Shown here in pieces: positions 11,630 to 25,688 of a DNA stretch of 64,000 nt. The first letter of the stretch is position 1, and every line of letters starts with the position of its first letter. Position numbers and translations under genes: made by a program. The DNA lies in assembly GCA_028752905.1 (NCBI GenBank), contig JAQNBH010000002.1, forward strand, positions 26,395,932 to 26,459,931, written 5' to 3'. The notes under the pieces were generated by a model. It made no database searches. It worked only from the letters and a program-made list of their open reading frames with translations, and was not told the DNA's origin. Origin of the DNA: Cladorhizidae sp. MBARI D1340-BT2 (lineage: Eukaryota; Porifera; Demospongiae; Poecilosclerida; Cladorhizidae).

Positions 11630-14600
11630 AAAAAAGATAATTTTTATATCACCGGATAGCTCTTCTAATTATCTGTATTTTGTACGTGCCAAAATTTTAA
11701 GTACTCTAAGTATTAGGAAGTTATGGTGATTTGAAGTGGTAAGGTTTGGGATTTTTCCTGGCGTTTTCCAGTTGCCAAAGCGGTGGCCTGCCAGTGAAAA
11801 ACCACTACATTTATTGATAATCTGTTCACATGTTGCAGATAAGGGCCTTCTCTATCAGTTGACAAAATCTGTGACTTTGGTCTTGTTAATTAGGGCAGTT
11901 ATGAATTGTACTCTTACTTGATGCTAAACATGTTCTTGATATTTGCCCTAATTTGGTCTATATGTTTCTCATTTTCCCCCCGAAAATCTTGTTTTTTTGC
12001 CGTGAAGCTCATAACTTTTCTACACTTTACCCAAAAAAGATAATTTTTATATCACCGGATAGCCCTTCTAATTATCTGTCTTTTGTACGTGCCAAAAGTT
12101 TGAGTACTCTAAGTATTAGCAAGTTATGATGATTTGAAGTGGTAAGGTTTGTGATTTTTCCTGGCGTTTTCCAGTTGCCAAAGCGGTGGCCTGCCAGTGA
12201 AAAACCACTACATTTATTGATAATCTGTTCACATGTTGCAGATAAGGGCCTTCTCTATCAGTTGACAAAATCTGGGACTTTGGTCTTGTTAATTAGGGCA
12301 GTTATGAATTGTACTCTTACTTGATGCTAAACATGTTCTTGATATTTGCCCTAATTTGGTCTATATGTTTCTCATTTCCCCCCCGAAAATCTTGTTTTTT
12401 TGCCGTGAAGCTCATAACTTTTCTACACTTTACCCAAAAAAGATAATTTTTATATCACCGGATAGCTCTTCTAATTATCTGTATTTTGTACGTGCCAAAA
12501 TTTTGAGTACTCTAAGTATTAGGAAGTTATGGTGATTTGAAGTGGTAAGGTTTGGGATTTTTCCTGGCGTTTTCCAGTTGCCAAAGCGGTGGCCTGCCAG
12601 TGAAAAACCACTACATTTATTGATAATCTGTTCACATGTTGCAGATAAGGGCCTTCTCTATCAGTTGACAAAATCTGGGACTTTGGTCTTGTTAATTAGG
12701 GCAGTTATGAATTGTACTCTTACTTGATGCTAAACATGTTCTTGATATTTGCCCTAATTTGGTCTATATGTTTCTCATTTTCCCCCCGAAAATCTTGTTT
12801 TTTTGCCGTGAAGCTCATAACTTTTCTACACTTTACCCCAAAAAGATAATTTTTATATCACCGGATAGCCCTTCTAATTATCTGTCTTTTGTACGTGCCA
12901 AAAGTTTGAGTACTCTAAGTATTAGGAAGTTATGTTGATTTGAAGTGGTAAGGTTTGTGATTTTTCCTGGCGTTTTCCAGTTGCCAAAGCGGTGGCCTGC
13001 CAGTGAAAAACCACTACATTTATTGATAATCTGTTCACATGTTGCAGATAAGGGCCTTCTCTATCAGTTGACAAAATCTGGGACTTTGGTCTTGTTAATT
13101 AGGGCAGTTATGAATTGTACTCTTACTTGATGCTAAACATGTTCTTGATATTTGCCCTAATTTGGTCTATATGTTTCTCATTTCCCCCCCGAAAATCTTG
13201 TTTTTTTGCCGTGAAGCACATAACTTTTCTACACTTTACCCAAAAAAGATAATTTTTATATCACCGGATAGCCCTTCTAATTATCTGTCTTTTATACGTG
13301 CCAAAAGTTTGAGTACTCTAAGTATTAGGAAGTTATGATGATTTGAAGTGGTAAGGTTTGTGATTTTTCCTGGCGTTTTCCAGTTGCCAAAGCGGTGGCC
13401 TGCCAGTGAAAAACCACTACATTTATTGATAATCTGTTCACATGTTGCAGATAAGGGCCTTCTCTATCAGTTGACAAAATCTGGGACTTTGGTCTTGTTA
13501 ATTAGGGCAGTTATGAATTGTACTCTTACTTGATGCTAAACATGTACTTGATATTTGCCCTAATTTGGTCTATATGTTTCTCATTTTCCCCCCGAAAATC
13601 TTGTTTTTTTGCCGTGAAGCTCATAACTTTTCTACACTTTACCCAAAAAAGATAATTTATATATCACCGGATAGCCCTTCTAATTATCTGTCTTTTGTAC
13701 GTGCCAAAAGTTTGAGTACTCTAAGTATTAGGAAGTTATGATGATTTGAAGTGGTAAGGTTTGTGATTTTTCCTGGCGTTTTCCAGTTGCCAAAGCGGTG
13801 GCCTGCCAGTGAAAAACCACTACATTTATTGATAATCTGTTCACATGTTGCAGATAAGGGCCTTCTCTATCAGTTGACAAAATCTGGGACTTTGGTCTTG
13901 TTAATTAGGGCAGTTATGAATTGTACTCTTACTTGATGCTAAACATGTTCTTGATATTTGCCCTAATTTGGTCTATATGTTTCTCATTTCCCCCCCGAAA
14001 ATCTTGTTTTTTTGCCGTGAAGCTCATAACTTTTCTACACTTTACCCAAAAAAGATAATTTTTATATCACCGGATAGCTCTTCTAATTATCTGTCTTTTG
14101 TACGTGCCAAAATTTTAAGTACTCTAAGTATTAGCAAGTTATGGTGATTTGAAGTGGTAAGGTTTGGGATTTTTCCTGGCGTTTTCCAGTTGCCAAAGCG
14201 GTGGCCTGCCAGTGAAAAACCACTACATTTATTGATAATCTGTTCACATGTTGCAGATAAGGGCCTTCTCTATCAGTTGACAAAATCTGGGACTTTGGTC
14301 TTGTTAATTAGGGCAGTTATGAATTGTACTCTTACTTGATGCTAAACATGTTCTTGATATTTGCCCTAATTTGGTCTATATGTTTCTCATTTTCCCCCCG
14401 AAAATCTTGTTTTTTTGCCGTGAAGCTCATAACTTTTCTACACTTTACCCAAAAAAGATAATTTTTATATCACCGGATAGCTCTTCTAATTATCTGTCTT
14501 TTGTACGTGCCAACATTTTGAGTACTCTAAGTATTAGCAAGTTATGGTGATTTGAAGTGGTAAGGTTTGGGATTTTTCCTGGCGTTTTCCAGTTGCCAAA

Positions 14601-14852
14601 GCGGTGGCCTGCCAGTGAAAAACCACTACATTTATTGATAATCTGTTCACATGTTGCAGATAAGGACCTTCTCTATCAGTTGACAAAATCTGTGACTTTG
14701 GTCTTGTTAATTAGGGCAGTTATGAATTGTACTCTTACTTGATGCTAAACATGTTCTTGATATTTGCCCTAATTTGGTCTATATGTTTCTCATTTTCCCC
14801 CCGAAAATCTTGTTTTTTGCCGTGAAGCTCATAACTTTTTTACACTTTACCC
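11630..14852 (+). repeat. 8-monomer higher-order repeat, copy 2 (3,223 bp)
   Basis: Monomer types in order: gtgacttt with gtattttgtac (11736); gcaag with atgatgattt (12139); gtattttgtac with gggattt (12542); ttgattt (12945); tatacgtgcc with catgtacttg (13348); taatttatatatc (13751); aattttaag with gcaag (14154); aaggacctt with T6 (14557). Total length is seven units of 403 plus one of 402. This is the cleanest copy for defining the order. Confidence 0.82.
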
Positions 14853-17800
14853 AAAAAAGATAATTTTTATATCACCGAATAGCCCTTCTAATTATCTGTC
14901 TTTTGTACGTGCCAACATTTTGAGTACTCTAAGTATTAGCAAGTTATGGTGATTTGAAGTGGTAAGGTTTGTGATTTTTCCTGGCGTTTTCCAGTTGCCA
15001 AAGCGGTGGCCTGCCAGTGAAAAACCACTACATTTATTGATAATCTGTTCACATGTTGCAGATAAGGGCCTTCTCTATCAGTTGACAAAATCTGGGACTT
15101 TGGTCTTGTTAATTAGGGCAGTTATGAATTGTACTCTTACTTGATGCTAAACATGTTCTTGATATTTGCCCTAATTTGGTCTATATGTTTCTCATTTTCC
15201 CCCCGAAAATCTTGTTTTTTTGCCGTGAAGCTCATAACTTTTCTATACTTTACCCAAAAAAGATAATTTTTATATCACCGGATAGCCCTTCTAATTATCT
15301 GTCTTTTATACGTGCCAAAAGTTTGAGTACTCTAAGTATTAGGAAGTTATGGTGATTTGAAATGGTAAGGTTTGTGATTTTTCCTGGCGTTTTCCAGTTG
15401 CCAAAGCGGTGGCCTGCCAGTGAAAAACCACTACATTTATTGATAATCTGTTCACATGTTGCAGATAAGGGCCTTCTCTATCAGTTGACAAAATCTGGGA
15501 CTTTGGTCTTGTTAATTAGGGCAGTTATGAATTGTACTCTTACTTGATGCTAAACATGTTCTTGATATTTGCCCTAATTTGGTCTATATGTTTCTCATTT
15601 CCCCCCCGAAAATCTTGTTTTTTTGCCGTGAAGCTCATAACTTTTCTACACTTTACCCAAAAAAGATAATTTTTATATCATCGGATAGCCCTTCTAATTA
15701 TCTGTCTTTTATACGTGCCAAAAGTTTGAGTACTCTAAGTATTAGGAAGTTATGATGATTTGAAGTGGTAAGGTTTGTGATTTTTCCTGGCGTTTTCCAG
15801 TTGCCAAAGCGGTGGCCTGCCAGTGAAAAACCACTACATTTATTGATAATCTGTTCACATGTTGCAGATAAGGGCCTTCTCTATCAGTTGACAAAATCTG
15901 GAACTTTGGTCTTGTTAATTAGGGCAGTTATGAATTGTACTCTTACTTGATGCTAAACATGTACTTGATATTTGCCCTAATTTGGTCTATATGTTTCTCA
16001 TTTTCCCCCCGAAAATCTTGTTTTTTTGCCGTGAAGCTCATAACTTTTCTACACTTTATCCAAAAAAGATAATTTTTATATCACCGGATAGCCCTTCTAA
16101 TTATCTGTCTTTTGTACGTGCCAAAATGTTGAGTACTCTAAGTATTAGGAAGTTATGGTGATTTGAAGTGGTAAGGTTTGGGATTTTTCCTGGCGTTTTC
16201 CAGTTGCCAAAGCGGTGGCCTGCCAGTGAAAAACCACTACATTTATTGATAATCTGTTCACATGTTGCAGATAAGGGCCTTCTCTATCAGTTGACAAAAT
16301 CTGGGACTTTGGTCTTGTTAATTAGGGCAGTTATGAATTGTACTCTTACTTGATGCTAAACATGTTCTTGATATTTGCCCTAATTTGGTCTATATGTTTC
16401 TCATTTTCCCCCCGAAAATCTTGTTTTTTTGCCGTGAAGCTCATAACTTTTCTACACTTTACCCCAAAAAGATAATTTTTATATCACCGGATAGCCCTTC
16501 TAATTATCTGTCTTTTGTACGTGCCAAAAGTTTGAGTACTCTAAGTATTAGGAAGTTATGATGATTTGAAGTGGTAAGGTTTGTGATTTTTCCTGGCGTT
16601 TTCCAGTTACCAAAGCGGTGGCCTGCCAGTGAAAAACCACTACATTTATTGATAATCTGTTCACATGTTGCAGATAAGGGCCTTCTCTATCAGTTGACAA
16701 AATCTGGGACTTTGGTCTTGTTAATTAGGGCAGTTATGAATTGTACTCTTACTTGATGCTAAACATGTTCTTGATATTTGCCCTAATTTGGTCTATATGT
16801 TTCTCATTTCCCCCCCGAAAATCTTGTTTTTTTGCCGTGAAGCTCATAACTTTTCTACACTTTACCCAAAAAAGATAATTTTTATATCACCGGATAGCCC
16901 TTCTAATTATCTGTCTTTTATACGTGCCAAAAGTTTGAGTACTCTAAGTATTAGGAAGTTATGATGATTTGAAGTGGTAAGGTTTGTGATTTTTCCTGGC
17001 GTTTTCCAGTTGCCAAAGCGGTGGCCTGCCAGTGAAAAACCACTACATTTATTGATAATCTGTTCACATGTTGCAGATAAGGGCCTTCTCTATCAGTTGA
17101 CAAAATCTGGGACTTTGGTCTTGTTAATTAGGGCAGTTATGAATTGTACTCTTACTTGATGCTAAACATGTACTTGATATTTGCCCTAATTTGGTCTATA
17201 TGTTTCTCATTTTCCCCCCGAAAATCTTGTTTTTTTGCCGTGAAGCTCATAACTTTTCTACACTTTATCCAAAAAAGATAATTTTTATATCACCGGATAG
17301 CCCTTCTAATTATCTGTCTTTTGTACGTGCCAAAATGTTGAGTACTCTAAGTATTAGGAAGTTATGGTGATTTGAAGTGGTAAGGTTTGGGATTTTTCCT
17401 GGCGTTTTCCAGTTGCCAAAGCGGTGGCCTGCCAGTGAAAAACCACTACATTTATTGATAATCTGTTCACATGTTGCAGATAAGGGCCTTCTCTATCAGT
17501 TGACAAAATCTGGGACTTTGGTCTTGTTAATTAGGGCAGTTATGAATTGTACTCTTACTTGATGCTAAACATGTTCTTGATATTTGCCCTAATTTGGTCT
17601 ATATGTTTCTCATTTTCCCCCCGAAAATCTTGTTTTTTTGCCGTGAAGCTCATAACTTTTCTACACTTTATCCAAAAAAGATAATTTTTATATCACCGGA
17701 TAGCCCTTCTAATTATCTGTCTTTTGTACGTGCCAAAATGTTGAGTACTCTAAGTATTAGGAAGTTATGGTGATTTGAAGTGGTAAGGTTTGGGATTTTT

Positions 17801-18479
17801 CCTGGCGTTTTCCAGTTGCCAAAGCGGTGGCCTGCCAGTGAAAAACCACTACATTTATTGATAATCTGTTCACATGTTGCAGATAAGGGCCTTCTCTATC
17901 AGTTGACAAAATCTGGGACTTTGGTCTTGTTAATTAGGGCAGTTATGAATTGTACTCTTACTTGATGCTAAACATGTTCTTGATATTTGCCCTAATTTGG
18001 TCTATATGTTTCTCATTTTCCCCCCGAAAATCTTGTTTTTTTGCCGTGAAGCTCATAACTTTTCTACACTTTACCCAAAAAAGATAATTTATATATCACC
18101 GGATAGCCCTTCTAATTATCTGTCTTTTGTACGTGCCAAAAGTTTGAGTACTCTAAGTATTAGGAAGTTATGATGATTTGAAGTGGTAAGGTTTGTGATT
18201 TTTCCTGGCGTTTTCCAGTTGCCAAAGCGGTGGCCTGCCAGTGAAAAACCACTACATTTATTGATAATCTGTTCACATGTTGCAGATAAGGGCCTTCTCT
18301 ATCAGTTGACAAAATCTGGGACTTTGGTCTTGTTAATTAGGGCAGTTATGAATTGTACTCTTACTTGATGCTAAACATGTTCTTGATATTTGCCCTAATT
18401 TGGTCTATATGTTTCTCATTTTCCCCCCGAAAATCTTGTTTTTTTGCCGTGAAGCTCATAACTTTTCTACACTTTACCC
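14451..18479 (+). repeat. 10-monomer block with a distant twin (4,029 bp), copy 1
   Basis: Marks shared with 50280-54308 at the same offset: aaggacctt; accgaatag followed by ccaacatttt; ctatacttt (15244); gaaatggtaagg (near 15359); ctggaactttgg (near 15898); ccagttacc (near 16603). The block length is identical in both places. Copy-specific changes, such as catcgg upstream of 15765, show some later divergence. A shorter relative of its first five monomers starts near 31742. Confidence 0.82.
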
Positions 18480-18882
18480 AAAAAAGATACTTTTTATATC
18501 ACCGGATAGCTCTTCTAATTATCTGTCTTTTGTACGTGCCAAAATTTTGAGTACTCTAAGTATTAGCAAGTTATGGTGATTTAAAGTGGTAAGATTTGGG
18601 ATATTTCCTGGCGTTTTCCAGTTGCCAAAGCGGTGGCCTGCCAGTGAAAAACCACTACATTTATTGATAATCTGTTCACATGTTGCAGATAAGGGCCTTC
18701 TCTATCAGTTGACAAAATCTGGGACTTTGGTCTTGTTAATTAGGGCAGTTATGAATTGTACTCTTACTTGATGCTAAACATGTTCTTGATATTTGCCCTA
18801 ATTTGGTCTATATGTTTCTCATTTTCCCCCCGAAAATCTTGTTTTTTTGCCGTGAAGCTCATAACTTTTCTACACTTTACCC
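16465..18882 (+). repeat. 6-monomer tandem block, first copy
   Basis: Monomer marks in order are ccagttacc; tatacg with catgtacttg; two with aaaatgttg; taatttatatatc; gatactttt. The same order follows at once in 18883-21304, with a spacing of 2,418 bp (6 x 403). The final monomer (landmark 18586) is the most mutated of the block: gatttaaagtgg, taagatttggg and gatatttcc. Confidence 0.75.
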
Positions 18883-21304
18883 CAAAAAGATAATTTTTAT
18901 ATCACCGGATAGCCCTTCTAATTATCTGTCTTTTGTACGTGCCAAAAGTTTGAGTACTCTAAGTATTAGGAAGTTATGATGATTTGAAGTGGTAAGGTTT
19001 GTGATTTTTCCTGGCGTTTTCCAGTTACCAAAGCGGTGGCCTGCCAGTGAAAAACCACTACATTTATTGATAATCTGTTCACATGTTGCAGATAAGGGCC
19101 TTCTCTATCAGTTGACAAAATCTGGGACTTTGGTCTTGTTAATTAGGGCAGTTATGAATTGTACTCTTACTTGATGCTAAACATGTTCTTGATATTTGCC
19201 CTAATTTGGTCTATATGTTTCTCATTTCCCCCCCGAAAATCTTGTTTTTTTGCCGTGAAGCTCATAACTTTTCTACACTTTACCCAAAAAAGATAATTTT
19301 TATATCACCGGATAGCCCTTCTAATTATCTGTCTTTTATACGTGCCAAAAGTTTGAGTACTCTAAGTATTAGGAAGTTATGATGATTTGAAGTGGTAAGG
19401 TTTGTGATTTTTCCTGGCGTTTTCCAGTTGCCAAAGCGGTGGCCTGCCAGTGAAAAACCACTACATTTATTGATAATCTGTTCACATGTTGCAGATAAGG
19501 GCCTTCTCTATCAGTTGACAAAATCTGGGACTTTGGTCTTGTTAATTAGGGCAGTTATGAATTGTACTCTTACTTGATGCTAAACATGTACTTGATATTT
19601 GCCCTAATTTGGTCTATATGTTTCTCATTTTCCCCCCGAAAATCTTGTTTTTTTGCCGTGAAGCTCATAACTTTTCTACACTTTATCCAAAAAAGATAAT
19701 TTTTATATCACCGGATAGCCCTTCTAATTATCTGTCTTTTGTACGTGCCAAAATGTTGAGTACTCTAAGTATTAGGAAGTTATGGTGATTTGAAGTGGTA
19801 AGGTTTGGGATTTTTCCTGGCGTTTTCCAGTTGCCAAAGCGGTGGCCTGCCAGTGAAAAACCACTACATTTATTGATAATCTGTTCACATGTTGCAGATA
19901 AGGGCCTTCTCTATCAGTTGACAAAATCTGGGACTTTGGTCTTGTTAATTAGGGCAGTTATGAATTGTACTCTTACTTGATGCTAAACATGTTCTTGATA
20001 TTTGCCCTAATTTGGTCTATATGTTTCTCATTTTCCCCCCGAAAATCTTGTTTTTTTGCCGTGAAGCTCATAACTTTTCTACACTTTATCCAAAAAAGAT
20101 AATTTTTATATCACCGGATAGCCCTTCTAATTATCTGTCTTTTGTACGTGCCAAAATGTTGAGTACTCTAAGTATTAGGAAGTTATGGTGATTTGAAGTG
20201 GTAAGGTTTGGGATTTTTCCTGGCGTTTTCCAGTTGCCAAAGCGGTGGCCTGCCAGTGAAAAACCACTACATTTATTGATAATCTGTTCACATGTTGCAG
20301 ATAAGGGCCTTCTCTATCAGTTGACAAAATCTGGGACTTTGGTCTTGTTAATTAGGGCAGTTATGAATTGTACTCTTACTTGATGCTAAACATGTTCTTG
20401 ATATTTGCCCTAATTTGGTCTATATGTTTCTCATTTTCCCCCCGAAAATCTTGTTTTTTTGCCGTGAAGCTCATAACTTTTCTACACTTTACCCAAAAAA
20501 GATAATTTATATATCACCGGATAGCCCTTCTAATTATCTGTCTTTTGTACGTGCCAAAAGTTTGAGTACTCTAAGTATTAGGAAGTTATGATGATTTGAA
20601 GTGGTAAGGTTTGTGATTTTTCCTGGCGTTTTCCAGTTGCCAAAGCGGTGGCCTGCCAGTGAAAAACCACTACATTTATTGATAATCTGTTCACATGTTG
20701 CAGATAAGGGCCTTCTCTATCAGTTGACAAAATCTGGGACTTTGGTCTTGTTAATTAGGGCAGTTATGAATTGTACTCTTACTTGATGCTAAACATGTTC
20801 TTGATATTTGCCCTAATTTGGTCTATATGTTTCTCATTTTCCCCCCGAAAATCTTGTTTTTTTGCCGTGAAGCTCATAACTTTTCTACACTTTACCCAAA
20901 AAAGATACTTTTTATATCACCGGATAGCTCTTCTAATTATCTGTCTTTTGTACGTGCCAAAATTTTAAGTACTCTAAGTATTAGCAAGTTATGGTGATTT
21001 GAAGTGGTAAGGTTTGTGATTTTTCCTGGCGTTTTCCAGTTGCCAAAGCGGTGGCCTGCCAGTGAAAAACCACTACATTTATTGATAATCTGTTCACATG
21101 TTGCAGATAAGGGCCTTCTCTATCAGTTGACAAAATCTGGGACTTTGGTCTTGTTAATTAGGGCAGTTATGAATTGTACTCTTACTTGATGCTAAACATG
21201 TTCTTGATATTTGCCCTAATTTGGTCTATATATATGTTTCTCATTTTCCCCCCGAAAATCTTGTTTTTTTGCCGTGAAGCTCATAACTTTTCTACACTTT
21301 ACCC
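18883..21304 (+). repeat. 6-monomer tandem block, second copy
   Basis: This repeats the order of 16465-18882. Its last monomer keeps the gatactttt mark but has gained the TATA insertion near 21230 and lost the private changes of its counterpart, so the last positions were exchanged by recombination or conversion. Confidence 0.72.
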
Positions 21305-24300
21305 AAAAAAGATAATTTTTATATCACCGAATAGCTCTTCTAATTATCTGTCTTTTATACGTGCCAAAATTTTGAGTACTCTAAGTATTAGCAAGTTATG
21401 GTGATTTGAAGTGGTAAGGTTTGTGATTTTTCCTGGCGTTTTCCAGTTGCCAAAGCGGTGGCCTGCCAGTAAAAAACCACTACATTTATTGATAATCTGT
21501 TCACATGTTGCAGATAAGGGCCTTCTCTATCAGTTGACAAAATCTGGGACTTTGGTCTTGTTAATTAGGGCAGTTATGAATTGTACTCTTACTTGATGCT
21601 AAACATGTTCTTGATATTTGCCCTAATTTGGTCTATATGTTTCTCATTTTCCCCCCGAAAATCTTGTTTTTTTGCCGTGAAGCTCATAACTTTTATACAC
21701 TTTACCCAAAAAAGATAATTTTTATATCACCGGATAGCCCTTCTAATTATCTGTCTTTTATACGTGCCAAAAGTTTGAGTACTCTAAGTATTAGGAAGTT
21801 ATGATGATTTGAAGTGGTAAGGTTTGTGATTTTTCCTGGCGTTTTCCAGTTGCCAAAGCGGTGGCCTGCCAGTGAAAAACCACTACATTTATTGATAATC
21901 TGTTCACATGTTGCAGATAAGGGCCTTCTCTATCAGTTGACAAAATCTGGGACTTTGGTCTTGTTAATTAGGGCAGTTATGAATTGTACTCTTACTTGAT
22001 GCTAAACATGTACTTGATATTTGCCCTAATTTGGTCTATATGTTTCTCATTTTCCCCCCGAAAATCTTGTTTTTTTGCCGTGAAGCTCATAACTTTTCTA
22101 CACTTTATCCAAAAAAGATAATTTTTATATCACCGGATAGCCCTTCTAATTATCTGTCTTTTGTACGTGCCAAAATGTTGAGTACTCTAAGTATTAGGAA
22201 GTTATGGTGATTTGAAGTGGTAAGGTTTGTGATTTTTCCTGGCGTTTTCCAGTTGCCAAAGCGGTGGCCTGCCAGTGAAAAACCACTACATTTATTGATA
22301 ATCTGTTCACATGTTGCAGATAAGGGCCTTCTCTATCAGTTGACAAAATCTGTGACTTTGGTCTTGTTAATTAGGGCAGTTATGAATTGTACTCTTACTT
22401 GATGCTAAACATGTTCTTGATATTTGCCCTAATTTGGTCTATATGTTTCTCATTTTCCCCCCGAAAATCTTGTTTTTTTGCCGTGAAGCTCATAACTTTT
22501 CTACACTTTACCCAAAAAAGATAATTTATATATCACCGGATAGCCCTTCTAATTATCTGTCTTTTGTACGTGCCAAAAGTTTGAGTACTCTAAGTATTAG
22601 GAAGTTATGATGATTTCAAGTGGTAAGGTTTGTGATTTTTCCTGGCGTTTTCCAGTTGCCAAAGCGGTGGCCTGCCAGTGAAAAACCACTACATTTATTG
22701 ATAATCTGTTCACATGTTGCAGATAAGGGCCTTCTCTATCAGTTGACAAAATCTGGGACTTTGGTCTTGTTAATTAGGGCAGTTATGAATTGTACTCTTA
22801 CTTGATGCTAAACATGTTCTTGATATTTGCCCTAATTTGGTCTATATGTTTCTCATTTTCCACCCGAAAATCTTGTTTTTTTGCCGTGAAGCTCATAACT
22901 TTTCTACACTTTATCCAAAAAAGATAATTTTTATATCACCGGATAGCCCTTCTAATTATCTGTCTTTTGTACGTGCCAAAATGTTGAGTACTCTAAGTAT
23001 TAGGAAGTTATGGTGATTTGAAGTGGTAAGGTTTGGGATTTTTCCTGGCGTTTTCCAGTTGCCAAAGCGGTGGCCTGCCAGTGAAAAACCACTACATTTA
23101 TTGATAATCTGTTCACATGTTGCAGATAAGGGCCTTCTCTATCAGTTGACAAAATCTGGGACTTTGGTCTTGTTAATTAGGGCAGTTATGAATTGTACTC
23201 TTACTTGATGCTAAACATGTTCTTGATATTTGCCCTAATTTGGTCTATATGTTTCTCATTTTCCCCCCGAAAATCTTGTTTTTTTGCCGTGAAGCTCATA
23301 ACTTTTCTACACTTTATCCAAAAAAGATAATTTTTATATCACCGGATAGCCCTTCTAATTATCTGTCTTTTGTACGTGCCAAAATGTTGAGTACTCTAAG
23401 TATTAGGAAGTTATGGTGATTTGAAGTGGTAAGGTTTGGGATTTTTCCTGGCGTTTTCCAGTTGCCAAAGCGGTGGCCTGCCAGTGAAAAACCACTACAT
23501 TTATTGATAATCTGTTCACATGTTGCAGATAAGGGCCTTCTCTATCAGTTGACAAAATCTGGGACTTTGGTCTTGTTAATTAGGGCAGTTATGAATTGTA
23601 CTCTTACTTGATGCTAAACATGTTCTTGATATTTGCCCTAATTTGGTCTATATGTTTCTCATTTTCCCCCCGAAAATCTTGTTTTTTTGCCGTGAAGCTC
23701 ATAACCTTTCTACACTTTACCCAAAAAAGATAATTTATATATCACCGGATAGCCCTTCTAATTATCTGTCTTTTGTACGTGCCAAAAGTTTGAGTACTCT
23801 AAGTATTAGGAAGTTATGATGATTTCAAGTGGTAAGGTTTGTGATTTTTCCTGGCGTTTTCCAGTTGCCAAAGCGGTGGCCTGCCAGTGAAAAACCACTA
23901 CATTTATTGATAATCTGTTCACATGTTGCAGATAAGGGCCTTCTCTATCAGTTGACAAAATCTGGGACTTTGGTCTTGTTAATTAGGGCAGTTATGAATT
24001 GTACTCTTACTTGATGCTAAACATGTTCTTGATATTTGCCCTAATTTGGTCTATATGTTTCTCATTTTCCACCCGAAAATCTTGTTTTTTTGCCGTGAAG
24101 CTCATAACTTTTCTACACTTTACCCAAAAAAGATAATTTTTATATCACCGGATAGCTCTTCTAATTATCTGTCTTTTGTACGTGCCAAAATTTTAAGTAC
24201 TCTAAGTATTAGCAAGTTATGGTGATTTGAAGTGGTAAGGTCTGGGATTTTTCCTGGCGTTTTCCAGTTGCCAAAGCGGTGGCCTGCCAGTGAAAAACCA

Positions 24301-25415
24301 CTACATTTATTGATAATCTGTTCACATGTTGCAGATAAGGGCCTTCTCTATCAGTTGACAAAATCTGGGACTTTGGTCTTGTTAATTAGGGCAGTTATGA
24401 ATTGTACTCTTACTTGATGCTAAACATGTTCTTGATATTTGCCCTAATTTGGTCTATATGTTTCTCATTTTCCCCCCGAAAATCTTGTTTTTTTGCCGTG
24501 AAGCTCATAACTTTTCTACACTTTACCCCAAAAAGATAATTTTTATATCACCGGATAGCTCTTCTAATTATCTGTCTTTTGTACGTGCCAAAATTTTGAG
24601 TACTCTAAGTATTAGCAAGTTATGGTGATTTGAAGTGGTAAGGTTTGTGATTTTTCCTGGCGTTTTCCAGTTGCCAAAGCGGTGGCCTGCCAGTGAAAAA
24701 CCACTACATTTATTGATAATCTGTTCACATGTTGCAGATAAGGGCCTTCTCTATCAGTTGACAAAATCTGGGACTTTGGTCTTGTTAATTAGGGCAGTTA
24801 TGAATTGTACTCTTACTTGATGCTAAACATGTTCTTGATATTTGCCCTAATTTGGTCTATATATATGTTTCTCATTTCCCCCCCGAAAATCTTGTTTTTT
24901 TGCCGTGAAGCTCATAACTTTTCTACACTTTACCCCAAAAAGATAATTTTTATATCACCGGATAGCTCTTCTAATTATCTGTCTTTTATACGTGCCAAAA
25001 TTTTGAGTACTCTAAGTATTAGCAAGTTATGGTGATTTGAAGTGGTAAGGTTTGTGATTTTTCCTGGCGTTTTCCATTGCCAAAGCGGTGGCCTGCCAGT
25101 AAAAAACCACTACATTTATTGATAATCTGTTCACATGTTGCAGATAAGGGCCTTCTCTATCAGTTGACAAAATCTGGGACTTTGGTCTTGTTAATTAGGG
25201 CAGTTATGAATTGTACTCTTACTTGATGCTAAACATGTTCTTGATATTTGCCCTAATTTGGTCTATATGTTTCTCATTTTCCCCCCGAAAATCTTGTTTT
25301 TTTGCCGTGAAGCTCATAACTTTTCTACACTTTATCCAAAAAAGATAATTTTTATATCACCGGATAGCCCTTCTAATTATCTGTCTTTTGTACGTGCCAA
25401 AATGTTGAGTACTCT
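19416..25415 (+). repeat. 6,000-bp segment, first copy of an out-of-register tandem duplication
   Basis: Landmarks here recur exactly 6,000 bp later: 19416 with 25416, 19795 with 25795, 21004 (TATA monomer) with 27004, 22217 with 28217. The offset equals 15 monomers (6,045) minus the 52-bp loss, plus two TATA insertions, minus one base. Inside it, a mark pair (gatttcaag with tccacccgaaaa) occurs twice 1,209 bp apart (22620, 23829), a further three-monomer duplication. Confidence 0.75.
20898..21707 (+). repeat. Two-monomer cassette: TATA-insertion monomer plus ccagtaaaaaacc monomer
   Basis: The first monomer has ctatatatatg instead of ctatatg (4-bp insertion, near 21230). The next has ccagtaaaaaacc instead of ccagtgaaaaacc (near 21467). 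The same pair occurs at about 24529-25337, 26898-27707, 29723-30532, 54712-55521 and 59150-59959. Physical linkage in six of seven cases shows that monomers spread as blocks rather than singly. Confidence 0.85.
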
Positions 25416-25688
25416 GGCGTTTTCCAGTTGCCAAAGCGGTGGCCTGCCAGTGAAAAACCACTACATTTATTGATAATCTGTTCACATGTTGCAGATAAGG
25501 GCCTTCTCTATCAGTTGACAAAATCTGGGACTTTGGTCTTGTTAATTAGGGCAGTTATGAATTGTACTCTTACTTGATGCTAAACATGTACTTGATATTT
25601 GCCCTAATTTGGTCTATATGTTTCTCATTTTCCCCCCGAAAATCTTGTTTTTTTGCCGTGAAGCTCATAACTTTTCTACACTTTATCC
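25338..25688 (+). repeat. Monomer with 52-bp deletion, 351 bp long
   Basis: The linker runs normally to gagtactct at 25415 and then jumps to ggcgttttccag at 25416, skipping the segment that normally holds aagtattaggaagttatgg to tttttcct. CT precedes the break on both sides of the missing piece (2-bp microhomology). The linker half has the aaaatgttg mark and the core half the catgtacttg mark, which do not normally share a monomer, so this is a recombination junction, not a simple deletion. The preceding monomer has also lost a base (ttttccattgcc, near 25072). Confidence 0.85.
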
